A DNA stretch of 64,000 nt from assembly GCA_007922305.1 (NCBI GenBank), contig ML677342.1, forward strand, positions 434,001 to 498,000, in the 5' to 3' direction. Made by a program: the position numbers and the translations under genes. Below are positions 47,193 through 59,629 of this stretch, one piece after another (within the stretch, counting starts at the first letter, position 1; each line of letters opens with the position of its first letter). Under the pieces are notes generated by a model. The model ran no database searches. It saw only the letters and a list, made by a program, of their open reading frames with translations, and was not told the origin of the DNA. This DNA is from Dermatemys mawii (lineage: Eukaryota > Chordata > Testudines > Dermatemydidae).

Positions 47193-47323
47193 ATTGTGCC
47201 AAAAACTTTAAATCCTCAGTGGAGGGAGCAATTTGACTTTCATCTCTATGAAGAGCGAGGTGGAATTATCGATATTACTGTGTGGGACAAAGATGCTGGC
47301 AAAAGGGATGATTTTATTGGCAG
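47193..47323 (+). CDS. MCTP1: MCTP1 coding exon f: C2 domain 2, strands and calcium loop 3
   Basis: 131 bp, preceded by TTCTTTCAG ending at 47192 and followed by GTGTGT from 47324. It encodes 43 codons plus two bases of an Arg codon. The peptide begins IVPKTLNPQWREQFDF and contains the loop-3 calcium motif VWDKDAGKRDDFIG, with three Asp ligands in standard spacing. Phase 2 at the end matches the next exon. Confidence 0.96.
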
Positions 47324-49079
47324 GTGTGTGTAATTATAATCTACTAGTACTCTGGAGATGGGAGCAGATGATTACAATGAGTCTTGTTGTTAAAACTATT
47401 TCTTATAACCATTTGTTCTTTAAAGAAAATACTGATCTTTTACAAAGTATAAGCACATTTTCCTACATTTATGACAGTCCTCACTGTAATGCCGACAAAA
47501 TAATTATTTGCTTGACCAGTAGGTGTCAGATTTTACCTATTCATAGATGTAGATTTTCAAATGTGGACATATTGTATTAAGGTCAAGGATAATCAAGATG
47601 CAGGAGGTTCCATGCGGCAATGTGTTCAGAGTTGGGGTTAGAGGTAAAAGAAATATCATGAACTACTAAATGCTCATAAGACTAAAACACATCCTCATTT
47701 TTAATATACTGTGTGAGTGAAATGAAAATCTTAAAGCACTGCACGCAACCTTTTTTGCAATACAATATTATCATTGGTGTAATTAATTCTCAAGGGACTC
47801 AATCTTTGGGATGTTTCTCAGAGTTCAGGAAATGATATAAATCTGAATCATCAAGCTCACCTGTTTTACTGTGATAGTTCATGGTAAATACAGCCCATTT
47901 GTATCAGTTCGTAATAGGAAAAAAGTCTCAAGACTATTAATTGTGTATAGCTACTGTGAAAACTTAGCCTTATTGGGAAGTTCATATGATGTTACAGCAC
48001 ATTCTGGTAAATTGTATTAATCCTGTTTCTTCTGGGTAGTTGTCTGGCAGGGTAGTGGTGACAGACCACTTAAAAACTTGTAGATGCTATGACTAGTACA
48101 TTGATGCTTTGTAATCAGTAGAATTAGTCATTGTTGAAAGTACATATTCATGAATGGAATTCCTATGAACTGAACCATATATTTTCCATGTCAATGTGTT
48201 AATCTTTCCCTCTCTATGCTTGTGTTGAGAGTAGCGCCTTTGTTTACCATATTAGGTGGTGGGGCAGACTGGTCATAATGTTACATTTTACTTTCTCTTG
48301 GAGGCAGTCTTTTATAGAATGTGAAGAATCAGAATAGATTTAAACTTTTTGGTATATAAAGGCCTTAATGTCAATCAGTTTTTTAAAAACATACATTCAT
48401 TGGAATTGTATTTTATATAATGATGCCCTATTATCTGGGATTAATATATGTGTATGTTTTGTCCCTGTCTCATCTGCAGTGAATGGATATAGTAATAATA
48501 GCTGAATGGTCAGTCCTCTGTGAGTACCTGTTATGCCTTGGAAAATAGCTTCTGTGGTCATCTACTACAGAGTTTTTCCTCAAAAGATGAGATTTAAAAT
48601 TCCAACAGTTGACTTTGTAGGACTCTTTGTGTTCAAGGCAGCTTTTGATTTTTTTGTATTATTATTAACAAGTAATATTATTACCACTAAAGTATTTTAC
48701 AGATGAAGAACTAGTTCCTGCCGCAAAGAGTTTGCAGTCTAAATAAAGAAAACGCATACAAGTGTAAAAATAAAGTAGTTAGAGAGCAGGAAGAGAGGTC
48801 AGTAACCACAGGAACATGAGATTGTGTAGATAATTATGCACATATCTAAAAGAGTTTTTCTTCTTTAAAAAAACAAACAACTTGTGGGCATCATGAAAAT
48901 AGTGATTTATATTTGTTTCATGAAGACACCTCATGGATAATATCAAAAGAATACCTTTCTCTAAAATGACTGCTTGTAACCATTGCTTTTTTAAAATGGG
49001 GAAAAATTTAAATAGTTTTGATGGTCTGCCTCAAGATACAAAAGTGATTCACATGATATAAATACTGAAATAGACAAAC

Positions 49080-49715
49080 CTTTTTCTAGGCATATCTCAG
49101 AACCAGTAATCTGTCCTCATCCTTCTTGACCTGACAGCCATCTTTGACAAAGTTGACCAAGGGGAATAGTGTATGTGTGGGTGGGGGCGGGGCGGAGGAC
49201 CTAACTGACTTCAAGACTGAGCTTAATAATTTTATGGAGGTGATGATATGATGAGACTGCCAACAATGGCATGTAGCCAATCTTTGGTTGCTAGTAGCAA
49301 ATGTCTCCAACTGCCAGTTATATGACACTAGAGGGGAGGACTCTGAGTCCCTACAGAGAATTATTTCCCAGGTATCTGGCTGATGAGTCTTGCCCACATG
49401 CTCATTGACTGCAATATTTGGGGTCAGGAAATTTTTTTCCCTCTGGTCACATTGGCAGAGACCCTGGGAGTTTTTTGCCTACCTCTGCAGTCTTTCTCTG
49501 CATAGGTCACTTGCAGGTTTAAGCTAGTGTAAATGGTGGATTCTCTGTAACCTGAAGTCTTTCAACCATGGTTTGAGGACTTCACTAACTCAGCCAGAGG
49601 TTATGGGTCTATTACAGGCGTGGGTGAGTGAGGTTCTGTGGATTGCAATGTGCAGGAGATCAGACTAGATGAGCATGATTGTTCCTTCTGGCTTTAATGT
49701 CTGAGACTGGGCTGT
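49080..49715 (+). mobile_element. CR1 LINE 3' region
   Basis: It contains TGAGTCTTGCCCACATGCTC, ATTTGGGGTCAGGAAATTTT, GGCAGAGACCCTGGGAGTTT, TAAATGGTGGATTCTCTGTAAC, and ends with GTGCAGGAGATCAGACTAG and CTTCTGGCTTTAATGTCTGAG. This is the 3' end and untranslated tail of a CR1 in the plus orientation. Confidence 0.85.
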
Positions 49716-49719
49716 TACT

Positions 49720-50993
49720 CCGGAATTTTTGTTCTCCCTTGTCTTCCATGAATCTGTCCTCTCCTGCTTCTCCTCTTACCTCTCTAATCACTTTTTAGTG
49801 TGTTCTCTGGAGGATCCTCTTTGTTCCCTCTCCAATTTTCTGTGGGTTTCCACAAAGCTCCATCTTTGGTCCCCTTCTCTACACTTATCTCTGAGTAATC
49901 TCATCCACAAACACAAATTCAGTTGCCATCTCTATGATGATAATTTACAGACCTTCCTCTGTCTCCTCTTGTCCATACTAAATATTCTCTCTCTCTCTGA
50001 GAGCTTCTCATGGATGTCTCACCACAAGCTCAAGCTAAATATAGCTAAATAAGAGCTCTTAATCTTTAATCTTTTTTTCCAAGTCTTTCCCACACCTGTT
50101 TTCTCAGTCACTGTGAACAAAACCACTATCCTGCCTGTCATGCAGACCTGTAACTGGGTGTCATCGTCAACCAAGATCTCTCTAGAGGTCCTCATATCAA
50201 GGCTATATCTAAAATTTGCAGGTTCTTTCTTTCAGATGTCTAAGAGATAGCCTTTCTTATTAAAATTGATCATCCAGGATTTCATTATCTTGTGTCTCAA
50301 TTACTGCAACATCCTTTTCTCTCTCCTTGCAGTCTTGCCCCGCATTCACCTCCATTCAACATGCTGATACAAAGATCATTCTCCTAGCCTTTAACTTTGA
50401 CCATTTCACCCCTCACTTTGAATTCTTCCACTGGCTCCCCCTTTTCTATCTTATCAAACATAAACAGCTTGTATTCACTTTCAAGATCCTTTGTGGCTTA
50501 TCCACGCTGGATCTGACATCTCATTTAGTACTGAAATGTGGACTTCCATCTCCTCTTGACCAATAATGCTAGCCTCCCACCCACTTCTCAAATTTTCAGT
50601 TATGTACTTTTGTGCTGACTGCCACACTGCCACTCATGTTTGGGAGGAGTTTCCTGTTAACATCCACAGAGCTACCTCACTATCCTTCTTCAAAACCTTC
50701 CTTAAAACTCTCTTCTTTGGTGTAAAGTCCACAAAATTGACAACCGTTAGATTGCTAGTACACTGGTCCCCTGCCTATCAGAACGATCAATGTATCATTT
50801 TTTCCTTCTACTCCCCATTTGTCTGTATCCAGCTGTCATCTCTTGTCTTATGCTTAGATTGTAAACTCTTTGGGAGAGGAGTACTGTCTCTTTGTTTTGG
50901 GTTTATACAATATCCAGCACAGAGGAGTTCTGGTCCAAGACTGGTGCTCCTAGGCACAATGGTAATACAAATAATTATAATAATAATAAAGGT
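49720..50993 (+). mobile_element. L2-like LINE, 5'-truncated and decayed
   Basis: Reverse-transcriptase motifs survive in alternating frames. GFPQSSIFGPLLYTYL (49847-49891) corresponds to the GVPQGSxLGPLLF motif, HLYDDNLQ to the YADD box, and HHKLKLNIAK to the following block. Near 50430 FHWLPLFYLIKHKQ recalls the HWLPV motif. The tail TTAGATTGTAAACTCTTTGG ends in AATAATTATAATAATAATAAA. No complete ORF remains. Confidence 0.7.
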
Positions 50994-51340
50994 GACCTGA
51001 GATCTTTTGCCACCAGTATCAGAAGAGGTGATATGCTTAGGATCAAGAAGGGAAACTGAAAACTATTCTTCCTGCTTAGCTGAATGATTGGGCATCTATC
51101 CTTTTATCTTAAGTAAGGACCTCTTGCCACCCTGAATATTTTTAAAGCACTAGCAATTCTCTTCTAGAGGTAAATTTGTATAATAATGCAAATCTAAGAC
51201 TCCATCCTGAATGATTGCTATATCTGACTGAAGTTTGGTGAAGAAGAAACCATGTTTTATGATGGAGAGAGTTTCCACTAATGGAAAAAAAATGGAACAA
51301 ATTGTGGATAGAAACAGAAAAAAAAGTATTCATTCATTAT

Positions 51341-51845
51341 TGTTGCAGGGTACTCGATGTCCCGTAGGAACGAAGCACAAAAACAGTTGTTGAATAAAAG
51401 TAGTGAGTTTATTGAAGGCAAAAGTGACACACCCGCAACGGGGGCTCCCTTCGTTGCTGCCACTGAGACGGGGAAAGCCCAACGCATCGGAGCAATGCTC
51501 GGGATGAAGCCCACTGCGCGTGGGCACACAGGCAAAGAAATAACAGGAATATTTGCATCTCATGCATACCTCATGAATAATTAATACCTTATTTCTATCT
51601 TATTAGTATTACATCATACAAGCAGGTGTCTCATTAATTTTTCACAAGGCAAACAGGCAGTGAGAGCCAGTTAACTCAGGCATGTGAAATATGCGATAAC
51701 AGGGGAGGGACTGATAACAATGGCCGAAAGTATCCTTTCCTTCCCAGGAGTTGGGTGGGGGGAATGAGCACCTCTTCCTTCCCTGGAGTCGAGGGTGAGA
51801 GCGCCCCTAGCACTCTACAGTAACAATGTCTTGCGCACCCTTACA
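51341..51845 (-). mobile_element. Solo LTR of an ERV-type element with 5-bp duplication
   Basis: 505 bp, starting TGTTGCAGGGT and ending ACCCTTACA on the plus strand (TG...CA). The flanks are identical ATTAT (51336-51340 and 51846-51850), the target size of many endogenous retroviruses. On the minus strand AATAAA (near 51411-51416) lies about 70 bp from the LTR end, consistent with a polyadenylation signal, so the LTR points to the minus strand. No internal region is left, which suggests LTR-LTR recombination. Confidence 0.75.
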
Positions 51846-52039
51846 ATTATTTAGGGAACAAAGTCTCATCTTTGATCCACAGTGCAGTTCTCTATTGCAC
51901 ATTTTGTGTTCCTTCTGCTTGCAGAGCACTCATAAATGCCAGCAGAAATTGAGAGGAATAAATGCAGAATAAGCAAAAAAAAGTGTTGCTTTGTGGATCT
52001 CAGAAAATTTATTTCCCTTTAAAACAGTGTATGTAGTGT

Positions 52040-52860
52040 GACAAATCCAGATGGTGGCTCCTGTCCAGCTACCCACTGGACTGCTGAGAGGGGAATCCAA
52101 TCCTGTGAATCCCCAGGTATTTAAGCTTCCCTGTGTCTCAGCAGGCTGCTCACACTATTTCCTCCCTAGGCCTCTCTGGCACATGTCCTGAGCACTGACT
52201 CTGTCTGCTATGCCTTTACAGAAAATGAGCTTCTTAGACTCCCAGGACCAGTGCTGACCCCCTCCATGATGCCGCAGTTGCCTACATACCCTGTCCCAGA
52301 ATCTCATTACAAAGTTGCGAAATTGCTGGTTTACAATTTAACTCTCTCCTGAGACACGCAGCAGTTGTAAAGTATTTAACATGCAGAAACACGGCCCAGA
52401 GTCTAGCCCTTTACTGCTCTTCTAATTACTCGTATAAAGCATAAATGAACACAGATCACACAAAACAATAAACCTCTTACAGTGTCCCTTGTTAGCTCAT
52501 CCTTCCCCTGCCAGTCCTTGCGGGGACCATCTGTGTCCAGGGAGGCAAGCAGTCTCCCTTCCCTCTCACTGACTGTTACATGCTTGGTCTTTTCTCCCTC
52601 ATATACTGGAGAAAATGCCCCCTGAGCAGAAGAACTTCTTTTTTAAAACGTTCAAATTCCTTGTTCAGTCTCCTGCTGGGTCAGAGGCCCCCTGCCAGCT
52701 GACTTTGTTGACACGGTGATCTCCCTCCTACTAAACCAGTTGTTCTGAGCAGGGACCAGTCCTTTGTCCAGTGACTGGGTACTTGTCAACCTTTTTGTGC
52801 ACAATGTATCTCTGCATCTTGGGACTACAGCCCAGCATAGAAGCAAAGGATAACTACCAA
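52040..52860. mobile_element. Possible LTR-type debris
   Basis: The sequence starts GTGTGACAAATCC and includes several T-rich and C-rich blocks. Composition and repetitive feel differ from the surrounding intron, but no paired ends, duplication or coding remnant is visible. Confidence 0.3.
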
Positions 52861-52944
52861 AAAGCATGCTCAAAATGGAGTGTGGATCTAGGAGAGTTTC
52901 GCTCTGTATGTATGCGTGTGTGTACCCCTCTCCACCCCCCCTCG

Positions 52945-53156
52945 CCCCAGAGTGTGGAGGGATTAGTCAGGGGACAAGGAGCGGTGGGGATGGATGGTTC
53001 GGACGTTCTGGGGGGGGCAGTCAGGGGGCAGGAAGTGGGAGGGGGTCAGATGAGGGCGGGGCCAGATTCTTTGGGGAGGCACCACCTTCTCTACCCAGCC
53101 ATCCATACAATTTTGAACCTCGATGTGACCCTCAAGGCAAAAGGTTGCCCACCCTG
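52945..53156 (+). mobile_element. Truncated hAT copy, family of 38560-39069
   Basis: It matches the right half of the complete copy through GGAGGGATTAGTCAGGGG, a G-run, GGGCGGGGCCAG, TTTGGGGAGGCACCACCTT and the end AAGGTTGCCCACCCTG. The left terminus is absent. Confidence 0.7.
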
Positions 53157-53334
53157 TGCTAGAGTCTTGTCTGCACAAGTTGTACCAGTTTAGTTTGTAT
53201 CACTGTACCTTGTGCCTGCAATAATTGAAGTGGCAGGGTTGGCAATGCACTGCCCTCTCGATTATCCAAAGAAAATCTCTGTCTGACATGCTACTTAGCT
53301 AACCAGGAGAGAGAGAGTGTGTGTGTGAGAACTA

Positions 53335-53454
53335 GGGTGACCAGACAGCAAATGTGAAAAATTAGGACAGAGGATGAGAGGTAATAGGAGGCTATATAAG
53401 AAAAAGACCCCAAAATCGTGACTGTACCTATAAAATCAGGACATCTGGTCACCC
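53335..53454 (-). mobile_element. 120-bp TA-flanked MITE (mariner-like), copy 2
   Basis: The termini GGGTGACCAGA and TCTGGTCACCC are perfect inverted repeats flanked by TA (53333-53334 and 53455-53456). Read on the minus strand it aligns with copy 1 at 22597-22714. Confidence 0.85.
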
Positions 53455-55253
53455 TAGTGTGAACAGACTCTCCTGGTTACCTGAGTAACAAGCCAGATAC
53501 AGATTTTATTTGGATATATAGAGATAGCCAAGTGTCTGTGTGTGTATTGTGTGTGTAAAATGTATATCTATATATATGATTTTCCACAGAATTTATAAAT
53601 TGTACAGACATATTCCAAAATTATCACAGTTCACATATAAGATTTCCCCCTTGCCCCTCCCCCGCAAGCTTTATTCTAGAATTTTTCCCTCTGATGTTAT
53701 TGAACGCCCACATCACTGTCATTTTTTTTCTGGTAAAACAAAATTGGACCAGGACCCTTTCATAAAGGGACAATAAAAATATTTTTAATAATATTTCTTG
53801 TTCCAGCTCACACCTAGGTGAGGTACCCTGCTTGACAGGACTCCCATGAAATAAAAGAATTGGGAATTGAAGCCAAATTTATTCAACCTTTTATGCAGGG
53901 GAAAACAATCAGGCCCTTTTTATATAATTAAAATAGACCATAATATTAACTGTGTGTCCTTTAATGCAGTGAAATATTTGAAAAACAAAATGTTGCATGT
54001 ACCTTCTAGTGCTCTGTACCCGTGAACTTCAGTTGAGTTTGCACTGTACAGTACTTGAATGTATTTGCCTATACATGCCCCTATTTAATAATTGGTGAAA
54101 TTATTCAGGTAAAATGAGAACAAGGGCAAATTGTTATCCATTCTAGGTAAGCTGTAGCTTTACTAGAATGTGTATCTGAGTATTGTTAAAATATATAAAT
54201 CTAGAACCATTTAAATATATATTTTGGGATTTTCAAAAGCACACAGGACACTCTTGAATAATAAAACTGGGAAAGATTCAGAGTGCAAATACATTTTCAC
54301 AGACATGCAAGCTCAGGGTCCTATCACTAGAAAGAGCCACATAGCTTTGTAAACAAGAGAAGCTAGGACCTGCTATTGGAGGGTGAAAAGAGAGAGCATT
54401 CAGTCTTCTAAAGATAATACAAAAGGTAAAGGATGCCAAGGTCTAGGGAACAGGAGGTTGCCCAAGGTATATTGGGTACCTTGTGCAGGGATTTTTCTGG
54501 AGAGCCACAGAACCTGGAGGCTTACAGTCAACCTTTATAAGTTCAGATAAACATGTGAAAATTGGAATGGTTTTCTGAACCTCCCAAAGGTTTTGGAGAA
54601 TCAGTCATCACTTCTAATGAGTATAAACTTTCACCAAATATTTTTATTATAACTTTTACATTAACAATATTGAAAAACACAATTTGAATGTCCAGATCAT
54701 GCAGTTGGCAATTAAATTAAATAGTCACAGATCTACCATAACTGGAAGTAAATGTTATCTATTTCCTTGTTGAGTCAGAAAATATACTAGTTTGATAAAA
54801 ACCACATAGTGTAGAAAGTTTAGGCAGCTAATATTAAGCAGCTACTATTCAGATAAAAAAAGTCAAATTAAGGTGAAATGATTTTAATCTCTATGTAATT
54901 ATTTAGCTTTCTTATCATCTGCATTTTTGAAGGCAACCCTGACTCTGTCACCTTTACAATAATCAGCTAATAAATCCTTATGATTGTTATACCTTTATGC
55001 ATAGCAGTAATCGGAACAAATTGGCTGCTGACAGCTGCCATAAATTGCCAAGAATGAGAGCTGTCAGAGAACAAGTTGTTTCTGTGAACATGCAAGATAA
55101 GTAAATCCCATGTCATGCAATTTTATTCAGCTGCAGTTGTTTGCAATCCAATACAGCAGGACTTATAACATTATTTATTAGTGGGGAAATGCATGTTTAT
55201 CTTCAAAATGACATTGATTTTTGCTCACATTTTATACTAGGGGATACTCTTGA

Positions 55254-55290
55254 CTGATCTATCTTATCTATCTATCTATATCTATCTATT
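55254..55290 (+). repeat. (TATC)n microsatellite
   Basis: Short runs of TCTA/TATC with interruptions. Confidence 0.7.
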
Positions 55291-56424
55291 TAATAGTAAT
55301 AGTATGTGTGTGTGTATTTTCAACAGCATCTGTGAGTCTTCACTACTTTCCAAAATTGATGCAAGCTGTGAGTGGAACACCTTGTGTTGTATATTCAATA
55401 CACTACATATTGTTTATATTTGTTGGGAGTATTTTCCTTTTTCATATTTTTGTCTCTGAATATCATTAAAATTGTATGTGTACATTCTGCGTATTTATTT
55501 GAGTTCACTTCTTGCTAAAATGAATGTCATGAAAATATAAGGTTAGAAACATTGAAAATTAGTTATTTAATTTTCAATTTTTGACACCCAGTCCTTTATG
55601 GTTTGTTTACATAATCTTTTTCACAGTAAGTAAGCTATAGAGGTTCAGTTAGCACACACATAAATAAAAGCAGAACGAGAACTGTAGTGTTGCATTATTA
55701 ATATGAAAGCACAATGGTATACTTGTCAGGAAGTTCTAAACTGAAGTGGTGGGATTTTGTTTATAAAACATTTATATCTGTTTTCTTTTTTTTTTTAATT
55801 GAATGGTGCTACTAATCTTTGCATCAGTTCTCTAAGATGCACCTACATCTCCCATTGATTTAATGTACTCAGCAACAAAGGATTTGGCCTTCAAGATATT
55901 CCAAATCATATCCATGTTCATAGTTACTACTGTGAAAGCTAAAGAGCCACTAGAGTTCTAAGACAAAAATAGTGAACTAAATTATATTTTGGCTCACAAA
56001 TCTGCAACAGTAGCTGTTCGTTAAGTTTGTAGAGCTAGATTCTTTTATCCCTTTCTCTACCAACTCTTTTTAGGGGCAATGTCAAAATTACTCTAGTACG
56101 TTAAGCTAAGAGTGGGAAATACGGGAGTAAAAATGAATAGACTGGCTTAGGTGTCAGGAACTCAACAGCGAGTGGGGGAAATGAGAGGAGAGATATTAGG
56201 TGGAAGAAGATTATAAAGTCTTATGTGAGGATGAGGTTCCTTTTTGAAGAAATTAGGCTCCAGCTCACACAGAGAAGATGGGCTTTGAGAACCAGGGGGA
56301 GGCAGACTGGGACACATCCTTTGGAAAGTGAACTGAGTCCAGGCCGAGCTCCTGGGCTTGCTAAAAGAATGTAAGCAGGGTCAGTTCCTTTTCTGTAACT
56401 CAAGAGGGAAGCCCATCCAAAGGC

Positions 56425-56550
56425 TTGTCTATATGGGAATTTATTAGCTTTACTATACTGACATAAGCTAAACCAAAAAAGGGACACTGGTACTATGAAT
56501 GAATGTCTACACAGGGATTTATACCAGTATAGTAATGCCGATAGATTGTA
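56425..56550 (+). mobile_element. Possible MITE fragment
   Basis: It begins GGCTTGTCTATATGGGAAT and contains a second TGTCTACACAGGGATTTATA. These paired blocks are typical of turtle MITEs, but the far end is not clear. Confidence 0.35.
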
Positions 56551-57404
56551 AAATCATTTTCTCTAATGTTTGGTTCCACTTGTGAGATGAACCTGCTTGT
56601 TTTAAGAAGGGTGTTTGTCACTGTACATTGCTAGTCATAGGCATCCCAAGGAAAGAGATGAGGGTGTCCAGGTGGACTTGCACTGTAGGCATAGATGGCT
56701 GCTGGACCCAGATCCTGGTCTAAGAATGAGAGAATTGCAAAATTCAACCCCTAACAGGTAAGGGGAGGCCTAACACTTGAGGGGGCACATTCAGAGAGCA
56801 GAAAGGGCACAGATGTACAAGCAGCACTATAACCATGAGCACAGCTTTACCGGTTTTATGCTCTTCTGCTCCCTGTTCTTCTGCAACCCTGACTGTAGCC
56901 TCCTCTCTTTTTTCCCTCTCCGACCTCCAGGCTCCTGCCCCTTTCCCCCTCTACTCCCCCTCTTCAGCTGTGTCAATATACCCTCCAGGATTTGCACACT
57001 CTTCTGCTGACATCCAACCCTGCCTGTCCCTGTCCCTTGTATCCCTCCCCGTATGTTGCCACCCTCCCAGCTTCTGTCTCTCACTACTCCCCTGTACCCA
57101 CAGGCCACATCCCCATCCAGTTACTGTCCCACCTCCCCGTCTCCTTCTCATCCATCTGCATTATAAGTCAGGCTACTTTCTTCTTGCTACTTGGTTCACA
57201 GTAAGGGAAGCATAGGGGGGACAATCTTCCTGCTCTTAGTTCTTGTGCCTGATACCACAGCAGCCTGGAGCCTGCAGGGACAGTCCTGTTTAGCCTCTGC
57301 AACCTCAGAATAGAGTATTCTCAATCACTTTGTGGGCATGGTACATGTGTAGTCCAATCAGCACTGAAGAGCTGTGAGGAAAAAATGGAGAGTGCAGTAA
57401 GGAA

Positions 57405-57600
57405 CTGCAGAAATGATTTTGGGGCTGGAGAAAATGTCTTACAGTGAGAGACTGAAGGAGATCACTCTACCCTATCAAAAAGTAAATGTAGAAGTGACTT
57501 GATTGTGGTGTATGAACACTTTTGTGTGAAGACAATACTTGGGTTAAAGAGTCCTTTAATAACCATCAGATAAAGGCATTGGGTGTAACACTGCAGCCCA
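57405..57600 (+). mobile_element. CR1 LINE fragment
   Basis: The phrase GGGCTGGAGAAAATGTCTTA, then CAGTGAGAGACTGAAGGAG, TATCAAAAAGTAAATG and AGTGACTTGATTGTGGTG, is the distal ORF2/3' part of CR1 in the plus orientation. It is truncated on both sides. Confidence 0.7.
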
Positions 57601-59150
57601 TGTTCTTCATAGCTGTATGATTATGATATAGTTATGACGCATTTTGTACAAGATGCGTCATGTCCGGTGTTTGTGGAAAAGTTACGATTTGCTGAATATG
57701 ATTATCCCAGTTGTATAATGTATCATTTTTGTATATGAAGTTATGAATATTTAGTAGGTATCTTTATTTCAAATGTGCTTACTCTGGGACCACCTACAGC
57801 TAGCCTTTCAGGGACAACACTGAAGAAGCTAAACATTGCCTTTGCTGATGGGCCATCATAAATGGTCTAAGGAAGAGCTTAGTTTTGCTGTAAACATTTC
57901 AGCCAGCTTGTAAGTAATTGCTGCTATGACTCAGCAAGGACATGTGACCAGACCACATGATATTGAACTTCAATTTCATACGTGTATTTTCCACAAACTG
58001 GGCTGGGAGTGGAGTTTGGAACAAACGGTTCCTGTCGTATGGTAATGCTATACAAGGTGGGGTGTGACATCATCTAGTGGCCTCATTCCCCCCACAAGGA
58101 AACTCCTGGAAACACCTGAGGAACAAAGATGGAACTTGGGGAACTTCTGGTCTCAGGCTAACTAAAGAGATTTCTAGCCTGTTAAAGGAAACCTGGTAAC
58201 CTGCTTGTATCATTGGCCAGGGTAAGAAATTGCTAATACATATCTAATCTATCTAGTATGTTAGGCTTAGTTTGTGTTTTGTTTATTTGCTACATAATCT
58301 GTTGATCTGTTTACTATCACTTATAATTAAGGCTGTGAATTTGTCAAGAAGGTCTCAGAAGTCACAGATTCTGTGACTTTCCGGGACCTGCATGACTTCT
58401 GCAGTGGCCGGTGCGGCCTGCTCCAGGGTTGCCAGAGTAGCTCAGGCAGCCCTAGTGCCAACCACACTGGCTGCTTCTGGGGCAGTCTTGGGCCACTGTG
58501 CCCTCCTCCCTACAGCTGCAACAGGAGTTTGGGTGTGAGAGGGGGCTCAGGGCTGTGGATTGGGGTACAGGAGGGGTGAGGGTTCTGTGTGGGGCTCTCC
58601 AGAAGTGATGACTTGTCTTTCTCTCAGTTCCTAGCCAGAGGCACAGCCAGTTGATTCTGCGCGCTGCCCCTGCCCACGGGCACTGCCTCTGCAGTTCCCA
58701 TTTGCTGCAGTTCTCAGCCAATGGGAGCTGCAGAACTGGCGCTCAGAGGAGAGGTAGAACACAGAGCTGCCCTGCTGCACCTCCCCCTAAAAGCCAAGGG
58801 AGGGACGTATCACTGTTTCCAGGGAGCAGGGTGATGACAGGTAGGGAGCCTACCAGCACCTCCAACCACCCCCCCAATGGTGCCCCACTTAAAATCTGTC
58901 TTTCGTAGTTAATAAACTTGTTTTTGCTTTATCTAAACCAGTGTGCTTTGAGTGAAGTGTCTGGGGGAAAATCTTAGCTTGGTTAATGCAGGCTTGTTTC
59001 ATATCCTTCCCATGTCAAGGGGAAGGCACAATTCTGGGTTTTTACTCCAACAAGCATGCAAGGTGGAGGAGCTGAGAAATTGTCTGTTGTCTCATGCCTG
59101 TCTTTGGGTGTTTAGGTACAGCACTTGGGTAGCTCAGTTTGTGAGCTACC
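57600..59150 (+). mobile_element. LTR-like element split by a GC-rich insertion
   Basis: 57600-58320 has the composition and order of a turtle LTR I remember (GTATAATGTATCATTTTTG, TTTCCACAAACTGGGCTGGG, GAAACTCCTGGAAACACC). The matching end, with TTAATAAACTTG (polyadenylation signal, 58909-58920) and CTAAACCAGTGTGCTTTGA, appears only after 58900. A GC-rich repeat at 58325-58890 sits between them and looks like a later insertion. The minus- and plus-strand ORFs here are not genes. Confidence 0.45.
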
Positions 59151-59155
59151 CAAGT
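59123..59155 (+). repeat. Perfect 14-bp hairpin
   Basis: ACTTGGGTAGCTCA and TGAGCTACCCAAGT form a perfect stem separated by GTTTG. It lies at the boundary between the LTR-like unit and the inverted duplication. Function unknown. Confidence 0.9.
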
Positions 59156-59164
59156 TGTGGCGCC

Positions 59165-59620
59165 ACCTGCTGCCATATTGAGTGATAACAGGGCCTGGAG
59201 AGGTTGAGTCATCAGCAAAGCAGTGCGGGTAGGGCCAGCCCAGCTGGGTGATTAGAGGGGCCCAACGGTTCCACAGCTCCTAGACTGCACCCCAGATGTG
59301 ACAAGTTTTGATCTGAAGATTTTAAGAAATGGACAATCCACCACATCCCCTGTATTTTTTTCCAATGGTTAATCATTCTTGTGCCTAAAAATCTGCATCC
59401 TACTTTACTCCTAACTGGAATTTGTCTGGATTTAATTTCCAATTATTAGTTCCTATTGTGACAGGTTGTCACACCTGGGGTGCAGTCTGGGAGCTGTGGA
59501 ACTGCTGCACCCCTCTAATCACCTAGCTGGGCTCGTCCTATGCACACTGGCCCTACCCGCACTGCTTTGATGATGATTCAACCTCTCCAGGCCCTGTTAT
59601 CACTCAGCATGACAGCAGGT
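59165..59620. repeat. Large inverted duplication with CR1-like spacer
   Basis: The left arm 59165-59302 and right arm 59468-59620 are inverted copies with a few mismatches and one insertion of about 14 bp in the right arm (CGTCCTATGCACACT). Landmarks are AACAGGGCCTGGAGAGGTTGA on the left and its complement on the right. The 165-bp spacer (with GGACAATCCACCACATCCCC) resembles a CR1 3' untranslated region. Confidence 0.85.
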
Positions 59621-59629
59621 ATCATTAGG

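Noticed and set aside
53571..53776. Possible small gene around 53540-53776
   Set aside because: It begins in a (GT)n/(TA)n microsatellite and has no homology that I recognise.
56827..57215. Overlapping ORFs on both strands
   Set aside because: They arise in a pyrimidine-rich stretch that suppresses stops. No family resemblance.
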